From NCBI GenBank assembly GCA_050261675.1, contig JBLNDO010000030.1, positions 1 through 64,000 on the forward strand: 64,000 nt of DNA. Reading direction: 5' to 3'. Positions 7,380 to 14,269 of this stretch are shown here, one piece after another (position 1 is the first letter of the stretch; every line of letters begins with the position of its first letter). The notes below the pieces were generated by a model. The model was not told the DNA's origin. It made no database searches and saw only the letters and a program-made list of their open reading frames with translations. Position numbers and translations under genes: made by a program. The DNA is from DASUBN01 sp050261675 (GTDB lineage: Bacteria; Pseudomonadota; Gammaproteobacteria; Natronospirales; REEB76).

Positions 7380-8132
7380 CTAGCCTCCCGGCTTCACGCC
7401 CAGGTAATCCAGCATCTGCTTCACGTCGTCCGCGTGGGGGCCGGTGGGCGCGAGTTGCAGGTATTTCTGCAGCGCCTCCACGGTTCCCGGGGGCGCCGCG
7501 GTCTTGCCCTTGGCGTCCACGCTGGAGTTCCCCATGAGCAGCGAGCCTTTGATGAACCAGGCGTCGGCCTTGTTGGGGTCGGCGGCGAGGGCCTGGTCGC
7601 AGGCCTTGAGGGCCCCGTCCGCGTTGCCGGCGTTGTACATGGTGGCGCAGATATTGAAATAGGCCGTGGCGGGATGCGGGTCGATGGCGGCGGCCTTTTC
7701 GTAGGCCGCGATCGCCTTGTCCGTCTGCTTCTGCTTCAGGTAGGCGTTGCCCTGGTTGGTGTACATGGCAGCGAGCGCCTCCTTGATGGCGGGGCTCAGC
7801 TTCTCCTTCTCCGCCTTCACCAGCGCCGCCGCATAGCTCTTGACGGCCTCTTCGTACTTTCCTTCGCCGAACTCGGCATCCGCCAGGGACTTGAGGTACT
7901 GCCAGTGCTCCGGCGCCATCTTCACCAGCTGCTGCAGGCTGGACTCGGCCTTGGCCCAATCCTTCGCCGCCATGGCGGCGTTCACCTGGGCGATGAGCTG
8001 GTTCTCCGCCTTGGCCTCCGCGTTCATGGCCTGCGCCCGGGTAGCGCTCATGGGCGCCGGCGTGGATGCCGCGGCGGCCCAGGCCGGAAGCACACACGCC
8101 AGGGCGATCAACAACGAACGGCGGTCTGACAT
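7380..8132 (-). CDS. Secreted TPR-repeat protein
   Basis: 250 aa. A signal peptide (about 1-22, ending AAAAS) precedes a helical domain with TPR units: residues about 55-90 (AKDWAKAESSLQQLVKMAPE), about 122-155 (MYTNQGNAYLKQKQTDKAIA) and about 157-190 (FNICATMYNAGNADGALKAC), ending in a short repeat-like C-terminus (LDYLGVKPGG). It is a clear paralogue of the protein at 9029-9805 (shared MYTNQGNAYLK, YNAG, DAKG...PPGT), and a fragment of a third copy lies at 11471-11530. It is the middle gene of an operon with the DUF4328 protein (30 bp upstream) and the pilin-like protein. Probably a periplasmic scaffold. Confidence 0.7.
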   Translation of the reverse strand: MSDRRSLLIALACVLPAWAAAASTPAPMSATRAQAMNAEAKAENQLIAQVNAAMAAKDWAKAESSLQQLVKMAPEHWQYLKSLADAEFGEGKYEEAVKSYAAALVKAEKEKLSPAIKEALAAMYTNQGNAYLKQKQTDKAIAAYEKAAAIDPHPATAYFNICATMYNAGNADGALKACDQALAADPNKADAWFIKGSLLMGNSSVDAKGKTAAPPGTVEALQKYLQLAPTGPHADDVKQMLDYLGVKPGG

Positions 8133-8162
8133 CTTCCCTCCTTACTGATTTTTCTCGCGTCC

Positions 8163-8819
8163 TCAGGCGGGTTGCGTGGCGGCGAGCGAGGCAGCGGGGG
8201 CGTCCAGCGCCATGACCAGGCGCTGGAGCACGAGCCAGAACAGCGCGGCGGCGGCGATGAAGAGCAGGTTGCAGCCCAGGGTGTACTCGGCGTAGACGGT
8301 GATGCCGGCGGCGCTGTTCATGTCCGTGTCCATGCGCGCCACCATGAATCCCACGATGTTGCTCAGCAGGAACATGGCCCACCAGGCGCCCAGCAACTGC
8401 TCCCCCGCCGTGGGCTTGCCGCCGGCCTGCTCGGCGCAGGCCTTGAACAGGGCCTTCACCACCTCGAAGGGGCGGTAGAGGTTCATGAGCGGGATGAACC
8501 AGTAGCCCACGGCCCAGCCGGGCGAGACGTAGGTGAACGGTGTGGCGAAACCCTGGGCCTTCTGCACCGCCTTGTAGAGCAGGCGCAGGAACAAGACCGC
8601 GACCGCGAGGTTCATGACGAGTTCGATCAGGGCCATGCCACCCATGAGCACCAGGCTCAGGCCCGCCCCGCGCTGCGCGTTCTCGTCGGGCGCGGCGCCC
8701 GAGAGGAAGAAGATGGCGAGCACCGCCGCCAGGCACTCGATCACCAGCGCGCCCACGTAGATGAAGAGCGGGATCTTGATCCAGCGCTTCAGCATCTCGA
8801 ACAGGGTCAGCTTCGCCAT
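8163..8819 (-). CDS. DUF4328-type integral membrane protein
   Basis: 218 aa with five or six hydrophobic segments. The central block FTYVSPGWAVGYWFIPLMNL followed by YRPFEVVKALFKA is the hallmark of DUF4328 proteins, a family of unknown function. The ATG at 8819 follows gggggtgg closely; an ATG four codons upstream (8831) is possible. It is the first gene of the operon with the TPR and pilin-like proteins. The 200 bp upstream (8832-9028) contain no gene. An imperfect 11-bp inverted repeat at 9002-9031, overlapping the stop codon of the next TPR gene, may act as that gene's terminator, though it lacks a T-run. Confidence 0.65.
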   Translation of the reverse strand: MAKLTLFEMLKRWIKIPLFIYVGALVIECLAAVLAIFFLSGAAPDENAQRGAGLSLVLMGGMALIELVMNLAVAVLFLRLLYKAVQKAQGFATPFTYVSPGWAVGYWFIPLMNLYRPFEVVKALFKACAEQAGGKPTAGEQLLGAWWAMFLLSNIVGFMVARMDTDMNSAAGITVYAEYTLGCNLLFIAAAALFWLVLQRLVMALDAPAASLAATQPA

Positions 8820-9028
8820 AACCACCCCCATATATGAATTTTTTGTGACAGATTTGCGACTCTGTAACCGGTGCCGGCTGCCACTCTCTCGGGCCGAAGC
8901 CCAAGTGGATTTCAGCTAGTCGAGCACATATCCGAGGCGGTGGATAGACTCCCCCTCAACGGCTTGGGTATGCCGTGGGAGCGACGTCGCAATACCAGAC
9001 CTGACCCGATCCTGGAAGGTGGATCAGG

Positions 9029-9805
9029 TCACTCCAGCTGCAGCATCGATTTCGCTTCCGCCGCGTGCTTACCGTGGGGCTCGAGCTTGAGGTACGTCTT
9101 GAGGGCTTCCCAGGTGCCGGGCGGGACGTTGAAATTGCCCTTGGCGTCCGTCTCGCCTTCGTTCACCAGGATCGTGCCCTTCACGAAGTACGCGTCCGCC
9201 ATAGTGGGATCGATGGCGATGGCCTTGTCGCAATCCGCCAGGGCTTCCCTGGTCTTGCCGGCGTTGTAGGCGGTGGCGCAGAGATTGTAGAAGGACAGGG
9301 CCGAACCGCCCGAATCGCCTCCCGTGGCCGCCGACTTCGAGAAGGCGTCCGTGGCCGCGGCCTTGTTGTTCAGCTTCAGGTAGGCGTTGCCCTGGTTGGT
9401 GTACATGGCGGCGATCGCCTTCTGGGCCGCGGCCGGGTCTTTCTTGTCCTGGGACGCGCCCTGGATGGCGGTGTCGTAGGACTTCACAGCGTCCGCGTAC
9501 TTGCCCTCGTTGAACTGGTCGTTCCCGAGCGACTGGCTGAAATCCCAGCGGGCCGGGTTCATGGTGATGAGCTGCTTCAGCGCCGCCTCCGCTCCCGCCC
9601 AATCCTGGGTGCCTTCGGCCATGGACGCCTTCATGATCCATACGTTCTCGGCCTGGGCTTCGTCATTGGCCGCCTTGGCCGCCGCCGCCTGCGAGGCCGT
9701 CATGGGCGCCGGCTTGGTACCGGGGAGGGGCGGCGGCGTGTCCGCCAGCGCGGCCGCGCTCCAGAAGAAGCCCAAAACCACGAAACCGCGATAGAGCTTG
9801 TTCAT
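9029..9805 (-). CDS. Secreted TPR-repeat protein, paralogue of the 7380-8132 product
   Basis: 258 aa. A signal peptide (about 1-21, ending AALA) precedes a helical region with three or four TPR-like units (QDWAGAEAALKQLITMNPAR; MYTNQGNAYLKLNNKAAATD; FYNLCATAYNAGKTREALAD; ADAYFVKGTILVNEGETDAK). ggagg lies 6 nt before the ATG. It shares the domain order and several identical stretches with the neighbouring TPR protein, so a local duplication is evident. It is transcribed alone, about 200 bp from the paralogue's operon. Likely periplasmic; partner unknown. Confidence 0.7.
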   Translation of the reverse strand: MNKLYRGFVVLGFFWSAAALADTPPPLPGTKPAPMTASQAAAAKAANDEAQAENVWIMKASMAEGTQDWAGAEAALKQLITMNPARWDFSQSLGNDQFNEGKYADAVKSYDTAIQGASQDKKDPAAAQKAIAAMYTNQGNAYLKLNNKAAATDAFSKSAATGGDSGGSALSFYNLCATAYNAGKTREALADCDKAIAIDPTMADAYFVKGTILVNEGETDAKGNFNVPPGTWEALKTYLKLEPHGKHAAEAKSMLQLE

Positions 9806-9871
9806 GACGGATCCTCCACCGATACCGGCAGCAAGAGCATAAACCTTGTAGTACGAAGCTTCACACCCTGG

Positions 9872-10282
9872 TCAGACGAACACCGCGGCGGAGACGCCGA
9901 ACCGCTTGGCAAGGCGCCTGATCTGCCGCGCGTTCAGGTCCCGCTTGCCCGTTAGCACCTCCGACACCACGCCCTGGCTGCCGATTTCCGGCAACTCCGT
10001 CTGGCGCAGGCCATGCTGCTTCATCAGGAACTTGAGCACCGTCACGGGGCTCGCGTCCGGGATGCGCGCGTGCTCCGCCTCGTAGCGTTCGATGAAGACG
10101 CTCAAGGCATCCGCCAGTTCCGCCAGGGGATGCTTCTCGTCCTCTCCGACCACGTCGAGGATCCCATCCAGGATGGAGACCGCGCGGTTATAGTCGGCCT
10201 TGGTGCGCAGCGTGCCCAACGGCACCCGGCTGCGGAGCCGGCGGTACTCCCCCGCGATTTTGTCCAGTTGACTGGATGTCAT
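9872..10282 (-). CDS. HigA-type helix-turn-helix antitoxin
   Basis: 136 aa. The N-terminal helical part (about 1-75, including HPLAELADALSVFIERYEAEH) is followed by a helix-turn-helix around residues 85-130 (FLMKQHGLRQTELPEIGSQG, then VLTGKRDLNARQIRRLAKRF). This layout is that of the HigA antitoxins of COG5499, which normally pair with a HigB mRNA interferase. Here the gene is third in line, overlapping the NadS-like antitoxin by 4 nt (ATGA), with no toxin of its own. It may be a second antitoxin or regulator serving the RelE-like toxin, or a relic of another locus. Confidence 0.75.
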   Translation of the reverse strand: MTSSQLDKIAGEYRRLRSRVPLGTLRTKADYNRAVSILDGILDVVGEDEKHPLAELADALSVFIERYEAEHARIPDASPVTVLKFLMKQHGLRQTELPEIGSQGVVSEVLTGKRDLNARQIRRLAKRFGVSAAVFV

Positions 10283-10626
10283 ATCTTGGCAAGCCGTTCG
10301 ACCGTGTCGGGAAAGCGTTTCACCAGATTGATGAGCAAAGCCGCCTGCGCATTGGGTTTTGCCCTGCCCTGCTCCCAGTTTTCCAGTGTGCGCACATTGG
10401 TGCGCAGATAGACGGCGAACAAAGCGCGCGATAGCTTAAGGCGCTCCCGCACCCGGATTAGATCCCCAGGGGTGACCTTCGGCGCTGGCTTGTATTCGAG
10501 CGCGTGGGTGCGAAGGGTGCGCTTACCCTGACGGGCGTCCGCCAGCGCCGTCATTCCCTCGCTCAATTCGGCGAACAGATTGCGCTTTACGGCATGCGTC
10601 CGCTTGGTCTTGGCAGCAGTTCTCAT
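10279..10626 (-). CDS. NadS/HigA-like helix-turn-helix antitoxin
   Basis: 115 aa. The C-terminal half is a Cro/CI-type helix-turn-helix (PGDLIRVRERLKLSRALFAV, YLRTNVRTLENWEQGRAKPN, AQAALLINLVKRFPD), typical of NadS-type antitoxins that accompany RelE-like toxins. The N-terminal half is basic. The ATG at 10626 overlaps the toxin stop codon by 4 nt, so translation is probably coupled. It is predicted to bind the TACGCA-N3-TGCGTA operators upstream of the toxin gene. Confidence 0.8.
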   Translation of the reverse strand: MRTAAKTKRTHAVKRNLFAELSEGMTALADARQGKRTLRTHALEYKPAPKVTPGDLIRVRERLKLSRALFAVYLRTNVRTLENWEQGRAKPNAQAALLINLVKRFPDTVERLAKI

Positions 10627-10967
10627 CGCATCCTCCTGGCGGCCAACTCCGCCTTGATCATCGCCTTGAGTGCCCTGCGTTCCTGCGGGATCAAATCGCT
10701 CGCTTCGTCCTTGTCGTACAGCGTGAACAGCCAGAATTGGAATCCGGCGCCCCACCAGTAATAGATCACCCGCAGGCCGCCACGTTTGCCTTTGCCGCGG
10801 CGGGCATCGGCAAACCTGAGTTTGCGCAACCCGCCGGCATCCGGGATCGGGTCGCCGGCCTCGGGGTTCTTCATCAGCAGGGTCTGAAGAACCCTGAAAC
10901 CCTCGTCGGTAAGATAGTCCTTGCGGTATCGTTCAAAAGCCGGCAATTCCACAAAGACGGCGTGCAT
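10623..10967 (-). CDS. RelE/HigB-family toxin (mRNA interferase-like)
   Basis: 114 aa. The sequence FVELPAFERYRKDYLTDEGF, then GGLRKLRFADARRGKGKRGG and LRVIYYWWGAGFQFWLFTLYDKDEASDL matches the NadS-partnered RelE-like toxins. These cleave mRNA on the ribosome using basic residues on a small beta sheet (here the R/K-rich stretch before the LRVIYYW strand). First gene of a three-gene operon: toxin, antitoxin, extra HTH. There is no ribosome-binding site; a perfect TATAAT lies 6 nt before the ATG, suggesting a leaderless mRNA. Confidence 0.8.
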   Translation of the reverse strand: MHAVFVELPAFERYRKDYLTDEGFRVLQTLLMKNPEAGDPIPDAGGLRKLRFADARRGKGKRGGLRVIYYWWGAGFQFWLFTLYDKDEASDLIPQERRALKAMIKAELAARRMR

Positions 10968-10973
10968 TTATAT

Positions 10974-11009
10974 ATTATACGCAGATTGCGTATATACGCA
11001 AGTCGCGTA
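10974..11009 (-). promoter_or_regulatory. Promoter and two tandem operators of the RelE-like toxin operon
   Basis: On the minus strand TTGCGT (11001-10996), a 16-bp spacer and TATAAT (10979-10974) form a promoter ending 6 nt before the start codon at 10967. Two operators overlap it: TACGCA-N3-TGCGTA, perfect, at 10978-10992, and the same motif with one mismatch at 10995-11009, offset by 17 bp. This fits repression by the cognate HTH antitoxin. Confidence 0.65.
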
Positions 11010-11016
11010 CCATCCC

Positions 11017-11466
11017 TCACCAGTCTTTCGGGTCTTCGCGGTAGCCGGAGCGCTCGAAGCGCTTCAGCTCCGCGAAATCCTGGGGAAACATCGCCTTGAT
11101 CTCGTCCCAGGTGTCCCGGAACAGGGGCCGCTCCATGTTGGAGCGGATGCCGAAGGTCCACTCCCGCCATACCGGGTCGGAGATGCGTCCCTTGCTGCGC
11201 AGGAACAACTGCTCGTTGGTGAAATCCACGTAGTTGTAGATGTCGTCCAGGGCGGCGGCGCGCTTGTAGCGCGCGAGCTTCTTGCCGCCCAAGGCCTCCA
11301 CCGGGATGCGGTGGATGATCTCCCGGTACTCCGCCGAAAGGCTGTCCTCGAACTCGGTCTGGGAGAGCGCCCTCGCCTGCCACAGGCTGAACACCGCGAT
11401 CAGCAGGGCGATGAGCGTCACCACATCCGTGACGAGCGTGATCAGTTGGATATCGAAGGACGACAT
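11017..11466 (-). CDS. Membrane-anchored protein of unknown function
   Basis: 149 aa. An N-terminal hydrophobic span (about residues 6-28, IQLITLVTDVVTLIALLIAV) is followed by a soluble, charged domain with many aromatic residues (YREIIHRIPVEALGGKK; NYVDFTNEQLFLRSKGRISD; EWTFGIRSNMERPLF). Single-span proteins of this shape are common hypothetical genes in proteobacteria. No catalytic motif is visible. The gene ends 8 bp from the operators of the toxin operon. Function unknown. Confidence 0.55.
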   Translation of the reverse strand: MSSFDIQLITLVTDVVTLIALLIAVFSLWQARALSQTEFEDSLSAEYREIIHRIPVEALGGKKLARYKRAAALDDIYNYVDFTNEQLFLRSKGRISDPVWREWTFGIRSNMERPLFRDTWDEIKAMFPQDFAELKRFERSGYREDPKDW

Positions 11467-11470
11467 GGCT

Positions 11471-11530
11471 TCAACCTCCCGGCTTCACGCCCAGGTAATC
11501 CAGCCTATGCTTCGCGCCGTCGGCACAGGC
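11471..11530 (-). pseudogene. C-terminal remnant of a third TPR paralogue
   Basis: Bases 11475-11504 are identical over 30 nt to 7384-7413, the 3' end of the TPR gene. Read on the minus strand they encode LDYLGVKPGG followed by an in-frame TGA at 11471-11473. About six further codons upstream (DGAKHR against DDVKQM in the intact gene) keep detectable similarity, and then homology is lost. It is a decayed gene end, not an independent gene. The rest of 11531-11642 shows nothing I can name. Confidence 0.65.
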
Positions 11531-11642
11531 CGGAGCGAATTCTATGCGGTCTGAACGCATTGACCATCAATGGTTTTGCCAAGCTCCGCTTCGGACACGC
11601 ACAGATGGGTATTCCAAGGCCTGGCCCCATTTCTCCGAATTC

Positions 11643-12353
11643 TTAGAATACATGCGTAAGCAGCAACTGGGTGCCGTCCACCAGGTCGCGGACCTGGAGC
11701 TTCGTCGGGGCCTCGCCTTGCTTCAGGCAGCGGGCGTGGATCTCCGCGAGCCAGCCGGCCTGGCTCCAGGCCGGGACATCCAGGACCTGGGCTGCCTTGA
11801 GACCCTCGGCAAGCTCGTCGATGGACGGCGCCTGCTTGCGCAGCTTCACCCGGTGCTTGATCGCGAGCTTGCGGAGGAAGGCTTCCAGCGCCGTGCCCGC
11901 GAGGGCCCCCGCGGCGCGTTCGCTGACCTCGATGAGGTCCCGGGCGGTGTCGAGAAGCGCGAGCTGCAGGCCCCTTTCCGCCTGGTCCTCCGTTGCCAGC
12001 GTGGTCCAGGCGAGGCGGTCCGCGACCAACTTCAGAATGGCCAACTGGTTCTTGAAACAGCGGATCGCTTCCCCGAAGGCGTCGTCGGACTTCCGGTCGC
12101 GGAAGTAATCCTGAATGACATAGGCGCTCCGGTCGCGCCGCGAATACCTTGGGTCCACATAGCGCCTGAACGCGAATGCGTCTTGTCCGCAACGCGACTC
12201 GAACTGGGCGCGTAATTCCCTCAAAAATAGCGGATTTTGGTTCCTGGCTAGGCGCGGGTGGCCGAGCAACCGGAGCGTACTCTTAGCGTTCGTGAGGATT
12301 GTGAGGGCGGCCGCAACACCGCCAGGGGCCAAAAGACGCATTTTTGCCGGCAT
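11643..12353 (-). pseudogene. 5'-truncated or repeat-fused gene, possible degenerate HEPN-like protein
   Basis: The open frame is 236 codons, but roughly the first 43 are simply a translation of repeat copy 3 (12223-12345), and the remaining 190 or so contain no methionine. No ribosome-binding site precedes either ATG. The C-terminal half (LEAFLRKLAIKHRVKLRKQA, PSIDELAEGLKAAQVLDVPA, PTKLQVRDLVDGTQLLLTHVF) resembles, from memory, HEPN-like domains of the DUF4145 kind. The RN..AH motif expected there reads IHARCLKQ, so the catalytic His is gone. The gene probably lost its 5' end when the repeat arrived. A repeat-initiated product cannot be excluded. Confidence 0.45.
12223..12345 (+). repeat. 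Palindromic dispersed repeat, copy 3
   Basis: The ends pair in three blocks: aaaaat (12223-12228) with attttt (12340-12345), ttttgg (12235-12240) with ccaaaa (12329-12334), and cctggc (12243-12248) with gccagg (12321-12326). The core ccgagcaaccggagcgtac carries the hairpin CGTAC (12276-12280), 7-nt loop, GTTCG (12288-12292), with one mismatched pair, followed by tgaggattgtgagg. It forms the apparent N-terminus of the truncated minus-strand gene. Confidence 0.7.
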
Positions 12354-12434
12354 GACCTGGATCAGGGCGGGGAGCCGGGCTCTGTTCTAGCCTTCTCTTA
12401 CATCCCCACAGCGGCCCTGCCGCGGGAGGCCCCC

Positions 12435-12629
12435 ATGATGACGGCTCAACTGGCGAAACTGGCGTTCTTCGCGGCGGTGCTGGTGATGATCTTCGGCATC
12501 GGCTCCATGGCCACCGGCCACGAGACGGCGGAGGACATGGAGCGCAGCAACAAGCTGATGCGCTGGCGCGTGGGTATCCAGGCGGTGGCCCTGGGTCTCG
12601 TGCTGCTGGGCATATTGCTGGAAAGCTGA
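12435..12629 (+). CDS. HIG1-domain twin-transmembrane protein
   Basis: 64 aa with two membrane spans (about residues 7-27 and 46-62) joined by a short loop. The loop and second span (RSNKLMRWRVGIQAVALGLV) match the HIG1 domain, in which RSN.LM..R...Q is conserved. Bacterial HIG1 proteins associate with respiratory complexes in some species. Here it is paired with another small membrane protein 8 bp downstream. gggagg lies 5 nt before the first of two consecutive ATGs (12435 and 12438). Confidence 0.75.
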   Translation: MMTAQLAKLAFFAAVLVMIFGIGSMATGHETAEDMERSNKLMRWRVGIQAVALGLVLLGILLES

Positions 12630-12636
12630 GGCGGCC

Positions 12637-12858
12637 ATGGGTCCCGTCTGGCAATTCATGGGTCTCACCCTCGCGGCGGTGGTGCTGGGGCTCCTGGTGG
12701 GCATCGTGAAGCTGAGCTTCGGCCCGGACGAAGCGACGCAGCAGTTGCCCGGCCAGAAACCCGACCCCAAGCATGCGCTGCACCGGCAGGAGATCCAGCT
12801 CCTGGTGCTGGGGTTGATCTTCGTTCTATTCATGGTCATCTGGCGGGTGGCGCGGTAA
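12637..12858 (+). CDS. Small two-span membrane protein
   Basis: 73 aa. Two hydrophobic spans (about residues 4-25 and 53-71) flank a polar loop (SFGPDEATQQLPGQKPDPKH). It starts 8 bp after the HIG1 gene, so the two are co-transcribed and could act together in the membrane, perhaps with a terminal oxidase encoded elsewhere; that is inference. No family recognised. Confidence 0.55.
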   Translation: MGPVWQFMGLTLAAVVLGLLVGIVKLSFGPDEATQQLPGQKPDPKHALHRQEIQLLVLGLIFVLFMVIWRVAR

Positions 12859-12875
12859 CGCGCCCTCACCAGTCC

Positions 12876-12916
12876 TTGAAACGGTCGCTCTCATGTATTA
12901 CAATGTAATACATGAG
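12876..12916 (+). promoter_or_regulatory. Promoter and 27-bp perfect palindromic operator of the RHH/PIN operon
   Basis: TTGAAA (12876-12881), a 17-bp spacer and TACAAT (12899-12904) form a good promoter, with 7 nt left before the ATG at 12912. Positions 12890-12902 and 12904-12916 are perfect 13-bp inverted repeats around one central base, covering the -10 box, the predicted start of transcription and the start codon itself. No ribosome-binding site exists. An RHH antitoxin dimer is the expected ligand. Confidence 0.7.
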
Positions 12917-13127
12917 CACCATTACGGTACGATTGGACAAGGAACTCGGGCGTATGTTGGCCCGCGTGAGCCGCCTCTCGAAACGTAAGCGCAGCGACAT
13001 CGTACGCGAGGCCTTGCGGCGTCAACTCGCCATCCAGGCCTTCGATGAACTCCGTGCCCGCGTGGCGCCCTTCGCCGAGGCGGCGGGCTATCTCACCGAT
13101 GAAGACGTATTCCGCGACATCTCGTGA
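12912..13127 (+). CDS. Ribbon-helix-helix antitoxin
   Basis: 71 aa. The N-terminus TITVRLDKELGRMLARVSRL followed by KRKRSDIVREALRRQLA is a canonical ribbon-helix-helix (beta strand with alternating T.V.L, then two helices). The C-terminal tail (FAEAAGYLTDEDVFRDIS) should wrap around the PIN toxin. The gene overlaps the toxin start (tcGTGA), and its own start codon lies inside a palindromic operator, as in self-repressing toxin-antitoxin loci. Confidence 0.85.
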   Translation: MSTITVRLDKELGRMLARVSRLSKRKRSDIVREALRRQLAIQAFDELRARVAPFAEAAGYLTDEDVFRDIS

Positions 13128-13525
13128 GGGTGTTGCTGGACACCAACGTACTGGTGAGCGCCTTCGCCACCCGCGGACTGTGCGCCGACGTGTTCCGCTT
13201 GGCCGCCGCCGAACATGAGGTGATTTGCGCAGAAGTGGTGCTGGACAAACTCCAGCGCGTGCTGACCGAGCGCTTCCATCTCCCGGCGGGCACCGTCTCG
13301 GACATCACAGCGCTTCTCAGGAGCTTCGAGTTCGTCCCGAAACCGCGGGGCCTGCCCAAGATCAAGGTACGCGATGAGGATGATGCCTGGGTGCTGGCCT
13401 CTGCCCTTACCGGCCGGGCGGATATCCTGGTGACGGGCGACCGGGATCTGCTCGTCCTGGGCGACGTGGCGGCAATGCGCATCCTAGATCCGCGCGGCTT
13501 CTGGAGCCTCGTAAAAACCGCCTGA
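13124..13525 (+). CDS. PIN-domain toxin (COG1569-like ribonuclease)
   Basis: 133 aa, starting at a GTG overlapping the antitoxin stop codon. The PIN acidic residues are all visible: Asp in LLDTNVLVSA near the start, Glu in the helix around CAEVVLDKLQRVL, Asp in VRDEDDAWVLASAL and Asp in VTGDRDLLVL. The family members are Mg-dependent RNases. The length is as expected for putative PIN toxins of this group. The target RNA is unknown. Confidence 0.85.
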   Translation: MRVLLDTNVLVSAFATRGLCADVFRLAAAEHEVICAEVVLDKLQRVLTERFHLPAGTVSDITALLRSFEFVPKPRGLPKIKVRDEDDAWVLASALTGRADILVTGDRDLLVLGDVAAMRILDPRGFWSLVKTA

Positions 13526-13608
13526 ACACCCGGCTGACAGGCGGGCCGGCGCGGGAGTAGATTCTTGACGGATTGCTCCCGGGTCGGGAGCGCATGGGGT
13601 GAACCAGC

Positions 13609-14022
13609 ATGGCACGACGTTTCGCCTGGTCGTTTTCCGCCGCGGTTCTCGCGGCGCTCGCCGCCGCCTGCGGCAAGGCGCCCAACCCGCCCACGGCACC
13701 GGCCGCTCCCGCAAAGCCGGCCGCGCCTGCTCCGACGGCCGCGGTGACGTACCAGTGCTCTTCCCCGCAGAAAAGCCGCGACCTCTTCATGCGCTTCGGA
13801 CCGGACGGCGCGCTCTACCTGGGCGACAACGCCACGGACATGAAGCCGACCGGAGACATGATTCTCTTCGACAAGAGCGGTGTGGCGAACTGGACCGACA
13901 AGCTGCCCAACGGGAGCGAGACCAACCGTTTCGACAAGAACACGGGCGAGTGGATCTGGGAGATGGACACCCGTTCGGGCGAGAGCTTCGACCAGGCCCG
14001 CTATTCCTGCAAGCCGGTCTGA
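13609..14022 (+). CDS. Small lipoprotein of unknown function
   Basis: 137 aa. A signal peptide with lipobox LAAAC places the lipidated Cys at about residue 21. A Pro/Ala linker follows (NPPTAPAAPAKPAAPAP), then a compact domain (YQCSSPQKSRDLFMRFGPDG to FDQARYSCKPV) that starts and ends with a Cys, suggesting one disulphide. No family recognised. It stands alone; about 250 bp downstream are non-coding and mostly occupied by repeat copy 4. Confidence 0.6.
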   Translation: MARRFAWSFSAAVLAALAAACGKAPNPPTAPAAPAKPAAPAPTAAVTYQCSSPQKSRDLFMRFGPDGALYLGDNATDMKPTGDMILFDKSGVANWTDKLPNGSETNRFDKNTGEWIWEMDTRSGESFDQARYSCKPV

Positions 14023-14101
14023 CGCGCGGCCTTACGTTTCGTTACTTACCAATCGTTACACTGTAATAGTCAACTTTCACCCTCACGTTCCGTTAAGGGC
14101 T

Positions 14102-14241
14102 GGGTGGCACCGAAACGGCTCTTTTGCTCCATGGCGGCGTTGCGCATGACCTCAAAAGCTTCATGTACTGCCTTGTACACTCCAGTTTCTCGGTCCTCCA
14201 CGCCTTGCCACGAAGCAAAATTTCTCGTTTCGGAGCCACCC
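14102..14241 (-). repeat. Palindromic dispersed repeat, copy 4 (inverted)
   Basis: Terminal inverted repeats of 16 bp with one mismatch (gggtggcaccgaaacg at 14102-14117; cgtttcggagccaccc at 14226-14241), and further imperfect pairing inside. Read on the minus strand the core matches the other copies (gagaaactggagtgtac, hairpin, tgaagctt). The hairpin is TGTAC/GTACA (14179-14175 and 14168-14164) with a 6-nt loop, a third paired variant of the stem. It lies directly upstream of the Cys-rich gene at 14270. The short stretch 14023-14101 has only a small palindrome (14056-14066). Confidence 0.7.
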
Positions 14242-14269
14242 CACCCAATCTGAAAAGAGGAAGACGACC

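Noticed and set aside
8840..9028. Small RNA or riboswitch upstream of the DUF4328 operon
   Set aside because: I see only a weak inverted repeat near 9002-9031 and no recognisable aptamer pattern.
12258..12434. Upstream extension of the HIG1 gene into the repeat
   Set aside because: The added residues are repeat translation and the internal ATG at 12435 has a clear ribosome-binding site.
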